A DNA stretch of 64,000 nucleotides from Heliopora coerulea. Taxonomy: Eukaryota > Cnidaria > Anthozoa > Scleralcyonacea > Helioporidae. The stretch is from assembly GCA_030142905.1 (NCBI GenBank), contig JASJOG010000142.1, positions 124,001 through 188,000 of the forward strand. The letters run 5' to 3'. Made by a program: the position numbers and the translations under genes. Under the pieces are notes generated by a model. It was not told the origin of the DNA, made no database searches, and worked only from the letters and a program-made list of their open reading frames with translations. Position 1 is the stretch's first letter; every line of letters begins with the position of its first letter. Shown piece after piece: positions 60,477 through 64,000 of this stretch.

Positions 60477-60709
60477 ATGTTAAAACTCCACCAAATCCAA
60501 TCCACTTTACTTTATTTCCAAAACTGCCATAATGCGAAACAATCAGTCCCAAAACTGCCGCGGCAACATCATTTGCTGCAGCAATCATACCGATTTCAAA
60601 ACTTGAATAATTGAATCGCTTTTCGATTTGAGGCATAACTATAGCCAGTACACCAAGGATTGCAAAACCTATAACGGATGCAGAAATAAGCAGTGATATT
60701 CTTTTGAAT
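60477..60709 (-). CDS. SLCO: SLCO (OATP) exon, first visible, helices 1-2
   Basis: Acceptor AGTAAAG (AG at 60711-60710) and donor ACAT|GTGCGT, chosen because it gives the phase needed by the exon at 51982-52370. Reads FKRISLLISASVIGFAILGV, LAIVMPQIEKRFNYSSFEIG, MIAAANDVAAAVLGLIVSHY and GSFGNKVKWIGFGGVLT. IEKRF..SS...G.I......G.......+.+YG......+WIG.G matches the start of the OATP domain. The true start codon and N-terminal cytoplasmic segment must lie upstream; the ATG at 60636 falls inside a helix and is not the start. Confidence 0.88.
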
Positions 60710-61348
60710 CTTTACTAAATGGAATGATAAATGAATTAGTGGTCTTGTAAGATATATTGTCTTTGTTGAGTCTCGTTTATTCTTGCCAAGCTAATTAAAT
60801 TATCTATTTATGCAGCTTTATAATCTGCTGTATGATAGTTTACAGGAATTTTTTACTAATAATGGGGGGTAATGCTAGATGCAAAATACATGAACAATGT
60901 CTCATTTCAAAACTTTGGAACCAACCATTCAAATACGAAACAAAGAAGTTGATACAGTTTTCGGAAATCTAGAACTATTGTGAATTGGTTTTCAGTGTTA
61001 ATCTGTACACCCTCTCTTTCTTCCCATTCCTTGTTATCAATCACTCTGTACTATTCAATGAACAAATATAAAATGGGTACTCGAGGTGCATGTTAGTTTT
61101 TTTGCTCCAGATTCTATACAATTTTTATTGTATTTTACAATATTTTATAAATTAGTACGCATCCTATGCACGCCCTGATCGTACAAGTCTCATTTCCTTT
61201 CTGAGTACAGAGACATGCATGACGTTACTAGAGCTAAAAAAGTCTTGATTATTTTATAAAACAAGTAGAAAATAGCTTTCGAGCCTCTGCACCCTGATAG
61301 AAATATTCACGACACCATTTCAGCCTGAAAAAATACCAGAGAATACAC
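60710..61348. other. No supported feature
   Basis: Intronic DNA between the SLCO exon and the Gypsy 3' LTR. An upstream SLCO exon was looked for on the minus strand and not recognised. Confidence 0.45.
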
Positions 61349-61553
61349 TGTTACGAATTGTGTTTTAACTACGCATTTTTCCGGTTTAAATGACATCTTT
61401 CATGTTTCTATCACAACTCAGAGACTGTGGTGTATAAACCTTCATTTAACTAACTCAACAGTACAGTAAAAACTCTCTAAGTATCACAGCGCACACACAC
61501 AACGAAATTGACATCGTGGCGTGATGTGACGTCACTAGTCTCAGGACTCTACA
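61349..61553 (-). repeat. Ty3/Gypsy 3' LTR, about 205 bp
   Basis: On the minus strand it begins TGTAGAGTCCTGAGAC and ends ACACAATTCGTAACA, giving the TG...CA ends of an LTR. It follows a purine tract AGGCCGGAGGAA (61565-61554), the expected primer for plus-strand DNA. The matching 5' LTR lies beyond the window. Confidence 0.75.
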
Positions 61554-61639
61554 TTCCTCCGGCCTAGCTTCTAACATGTGTTCAATGTCATTCGAGCCAA
61601 AAAAAGGAAAACTAAATAAGTTCTTAGACTTAAATGTGA

Positions 61640-62638
61640 TCATTCGTATCGTTCCGGCGGCTTACGTTCTCTTGCCGGGTAACGTCTTACAAATTCTGGT
61701 GTTTCAGTACATTGAGTTCGTGTTCCTCCACTCTGTGTGACTGTGGTATTACTACGCTGTGGTGAAGCACTACGTACATTATTTCCGAACGGTAACTCTG
61801 GCTCAAACGAATGTGGTATTAGTTCTTCTATAGGTTGACTCTCGCGGGCCAAAAGTTGGTCGTGGTGTCTCCGAACAATATCACCATTTTCCAGTTTGAT
61901 TCTGGCAGAAACAGGACCAGTTTGTTGTACGATAGTTCCGTGAGTCCATTTTTGGTTTCCAGAATAATTTCGAGCTTGGACTTCGTCTCCTACACTCAAA
62001 CGTCGTGATCGACTATATTGATCGTGTAGATTTTTCTGCCTAGTTTGCGCTGCCTTGACTTTCATCGCAGTATTTGGTTTCAAAAGATCTATCTGGGTCC
62101 TTAGATTGCGACCCCATCGCAACTGACTTGGTGTTTCACCGGTGGTTGTATGCTGAGTTGTGCGATAACTTAATAAGAAGCGAGCTAATTTTGTTTCGAC
62201 GCTTCCTTTCCCTTGCTTCTTCATTCCCTGTTTGAAGGTCTGCACTGCCCTTTCCACTAATCCGTTCGAGGATGGGTGGTACGGTGCTGTAGTTATATGG
62301 CGTATCCCGTTTCTCCGGGTAAAAGTCTTAAAATCGTTGCTGGTAAAGACGGAACCGTTGTCAGACACTATAACTTCGGGTAGTCCATGTGTACTAAAAG
62401 TAGTTCTAAGCTTTTCGATCGTTGTTACTGTGGTAGCGGAGTTAAGACAGTGGATGTCTAACCATTTTGAATGTGCGTCTACGATAAGGAGAAACATGTT
62501 TCCCATGAAAGAGCCTGCAAAATCAATGTGTATCCGGGTCCACGGACGATTTGGCCATTCCCAGGGATGAAGGGTTGTCGGAGCTGGCATTTTCTGGTTT
62601 GCTAAACATACTTGGCAGCTTTTTACTTTTTCTTCCAA
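61640..62638 (-). pseudogene. Gypsy integrase
   Basis: 332 open residues. The zinc-binding part ends in SCQVCLANQ. The catalytic core has RIHIDFAGSFMGNMFLLIVD (first Asp), LPEVIVSDNGSVFTSNDFKT (second Asp) and HPSSNGLVERAVQTFKQGMK (Glu). Then LRWGRNLRTQIDLLKP and a chromatin-reading-like C-terminus with GDEVQARNYSGNQKWTHGTI and GPVSARIKLENGDIVRRHHD (the GPY/F-type module). DDE residues are intact. The HHCC start is split by a stop upstream. Confidence 0.9.
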
Positions 62639-63055
62639 TGCGGAGTAGATCTTGGGCCACTAAACGTGGTTCCTAGCGATGCCTTTCATTCTGACGATGC
62701 CAGGATGGCTGTCATGGAGAATTTTCATCACTTCTTCCCTCCCCTGGGGTGGTATGATGGCGCGTGACCCCTACAATAGACATCCTGCGTGGACACTTAG
62801 TTCGTTTTTCCGTGTGAAGTAAGGTTGCAGTTTGATGTCTTCAACAACTAAAGGCCAACCTTGGAGTACAAATTGCTTGATTCGAGAAAGCACCGGATCA
62901 CGAGCTGTCCATTGTTTGATTTTCACTGCGTTGACTGGACTTGCATTAAGATCCTCCATCAGATGTATAATGTCACCGGGTACTGGTGTCGACTGTGGTG
63001 TATCTGGGAGTGGTAAACGACTTAAGGTGTCCGCGTTTCCATTCTCGCGACAAGG
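62639..63055 (-). pseudogene. Gypsy connector with integrase zinc finger
   Basis: In one frame with stops: PCRENGNADTLSRLPLPDTP (end of RNase H tether), ARDPVLSRIKQFVLQGWP, FTRKNELSVHAGCLL, stop, GSRAIIPPQGREEVMKILHD, SHPGIVRMKGIARNHV, stop, WPKIYSALEEKV. The H..H part of the HHCC finger is HDSHPG. Stops are point changes, so decay is young. Confidence 0.8.
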
Positions 63056-64000
63056 TCAGTATATAATCTCGTACTCGTATGCTAGGAGTGTCAAATTCCA
63101 CCTTTGCATCCAACCTGCTGCCATAGGCGGTGTGGCTTTATCAGGGTTCAGCAAACTAATCAGTGGTTTATGATCGGTGTAGATGATGAAGTGTCGACCA
63201 TGTAGGAACTGGTAAAACTTCTTAACAGCAAATATAACGGCTAGTGCTTCTTTATCTAGTTGGGAGTATCCTCTCTCAGGTTTGGAGAGTGACCTCGACG
63301 CGAAAGCAATCGGCTTCTCACTACCGTCGTCCATTTCGTGTGCTAGTAGAGCTCCCACGCCATATGGAGAGGCATCACACGAAAGAATTATCTTCTTTGC
63401 CGGATCGTAATGTACTAATACTCGGGATGATTGCAGCAGGTCTTTAGCTGCTTGGAAAGCTTTTTGTTGACGGCTTTTCCATGTCCAACGTTTTTCCTTG
63501 CGAAGGAGCTCTTGGAGAGGTTCCAAGGTCGATGACAGGTTAGGAAGAAATTTCCCGTAAAAATTAACCATTCCAAGAAATGATTTCAGTTCAGTAACGT
63601 TGGTCAGAGCTGGAGCTTCCTTGATAGCTTTAACTTTGGCTTCAGTTGGATGAAATCCTTCTTTATCCACTCGGTGTCCCAGGCATTCAAGTGATGGCTT
63701 CATGTACTGGCATTTCTTCTTCTTAAGGCGTAGACCCGCATCTGAAAAGCGCTTCAAAACTTGGTCTAAGTTGTTCAGATGTTCTGCATCTGTTGGACCG
63801 GTGATAAGAACGTTGTCCAGTAGAACTCCTACACAGGATATTCCTTGTAGCAATCCTTCCATCATTTTCTGAAAAATACCAGGTGCTGAAGCGATACCAT
63901 AGGGAAGGCGATTATATCTGTAGAGGCCTTTATGCGTGTTGATTGTCAAGTATTTTTTAGAGTCCTCGTCCATTAACATCTGCTCATAAGCATGACTAAT
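63056..64000 (-). pseudogene. Gypsy reverse transcriptase and RNase H, partial
   Basis: Starts outside the window. Reads YRYNRLPYGIASAPGIFQKM (motif with LPFG.. changed to LPYG), VGVLLDNVLITGPTDAEHLN, SLECLGHRVDKEGFHPTEAK, LKSFLGMVNFYGKFLPNLSS, then RNase H KIILSCDASPYGVGALLAHE, PIAFASRSLSKPERGYSQLD, KEALAVIFAVKKFYQFLHGR and FIIYTDHKPLISLL. The catalytic YLDD is LLDN, so the second Asp is lost and the RT should be inactive. RNase H catalytic residues D, E and D look intact. Confidence 0.9.

Larger units (their letters stand above)
61349..64000 (-). mobile_element. Ty3/Gypsy retrotransposon, 3' part
   Basis: RT, RNase H, integrase and 3' LTR in Gypsy order (integrase after RNase H). The 5' half is outside the window. 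Three stops in the connector (about 63055, 62770 and 62660) and a changed RT box show it is inactive. Confidence 0.9.

Noticed and set aside
60451..60636. ATG at 60636 as the SLCO start codon
   Set aside because: The frame extends upstream with the hydrophobic first helix up to a splice acceptor, so the start lies in an earlier exon.

Overview
The window is AT-rich metazoan DNA. It has spliced exons with GT-AG boundaries, very long introns, many retroelements and abundant microsatellites. No bacterial gene organisation is present. The mix of Penelope-like elements (PLEs) with hammerhead ribozymes, LINEs with an SGNH-esterase ORF1, BEL/Pao, Ty3/Gypsy and tRNA-derived SINEs fits a cnidarian or another early-branching or marine invertebrate. 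The species cannot be fixed from the sequence.

One host gene spans almost the whole window on the minus strand: an organic anion transporter (SLCO/OATP family, major facilitator superfamily). I place seven exons whose phases join correctly: 60477-60709, 51982-52370, 26745-27168, 22458-22635, 16713-16887 (Kazal-like domain), 9104-9270 and 2670-2884. They give about 593 residues. The N-terminal exon lies upstream (beyond about 60.7 kb), and the last C-terminal exon is only tentatively placed. Introns are 4.1 to 24.8 kb, and most recognisable sequence in them is mobile DNA.

Layout, left to right: possible 3' exons and small repeats (1-9 kb); a LINE carrying an SGNH ORF1, split by a perfect 3.1-kb head-to-head inverted dimer of a PLE with a 13-bp target duplication (9.8-15.6 kb); hammerheads and the Kazal exon (16-17 kb); LINE remnants, some nested, and tRNA-like SINEs (17-25 kb); SLCO exon (26.7-27.2 kb); a degenerate BEL/Pao element (28-32.3 kb); a run of PLE copies and foldbacks separated by (TA)n tracts (33-45 kb); two LINEs (45.7-49.6 kb); a dead Tc1/mariner element between simple-sequence arrays (49.6-51.9 kb); SLCO exon (52 kb); more PLEs and ribozyme foldbacks (52.7-55.8 kb); a mostly featureless stretch with one MITE (56-60 kb); the first visible SLCO exon; and the 3' part of a Ty3/Gypsy element with its 3' LTR (61.3-64 kb).

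The most notable theme is the density and variety of type I hammerhead ribozyme motifs tied to PLE ends. They occur repeatedly as outward-facing pairs, so many insertions have a 3'-type end at both borders. Three well-formed hammerheads lie in introns on the sense strand of SLCO. One set of copies shows a possible C3-G8 to U3-A8 exchange in the catalytic core.
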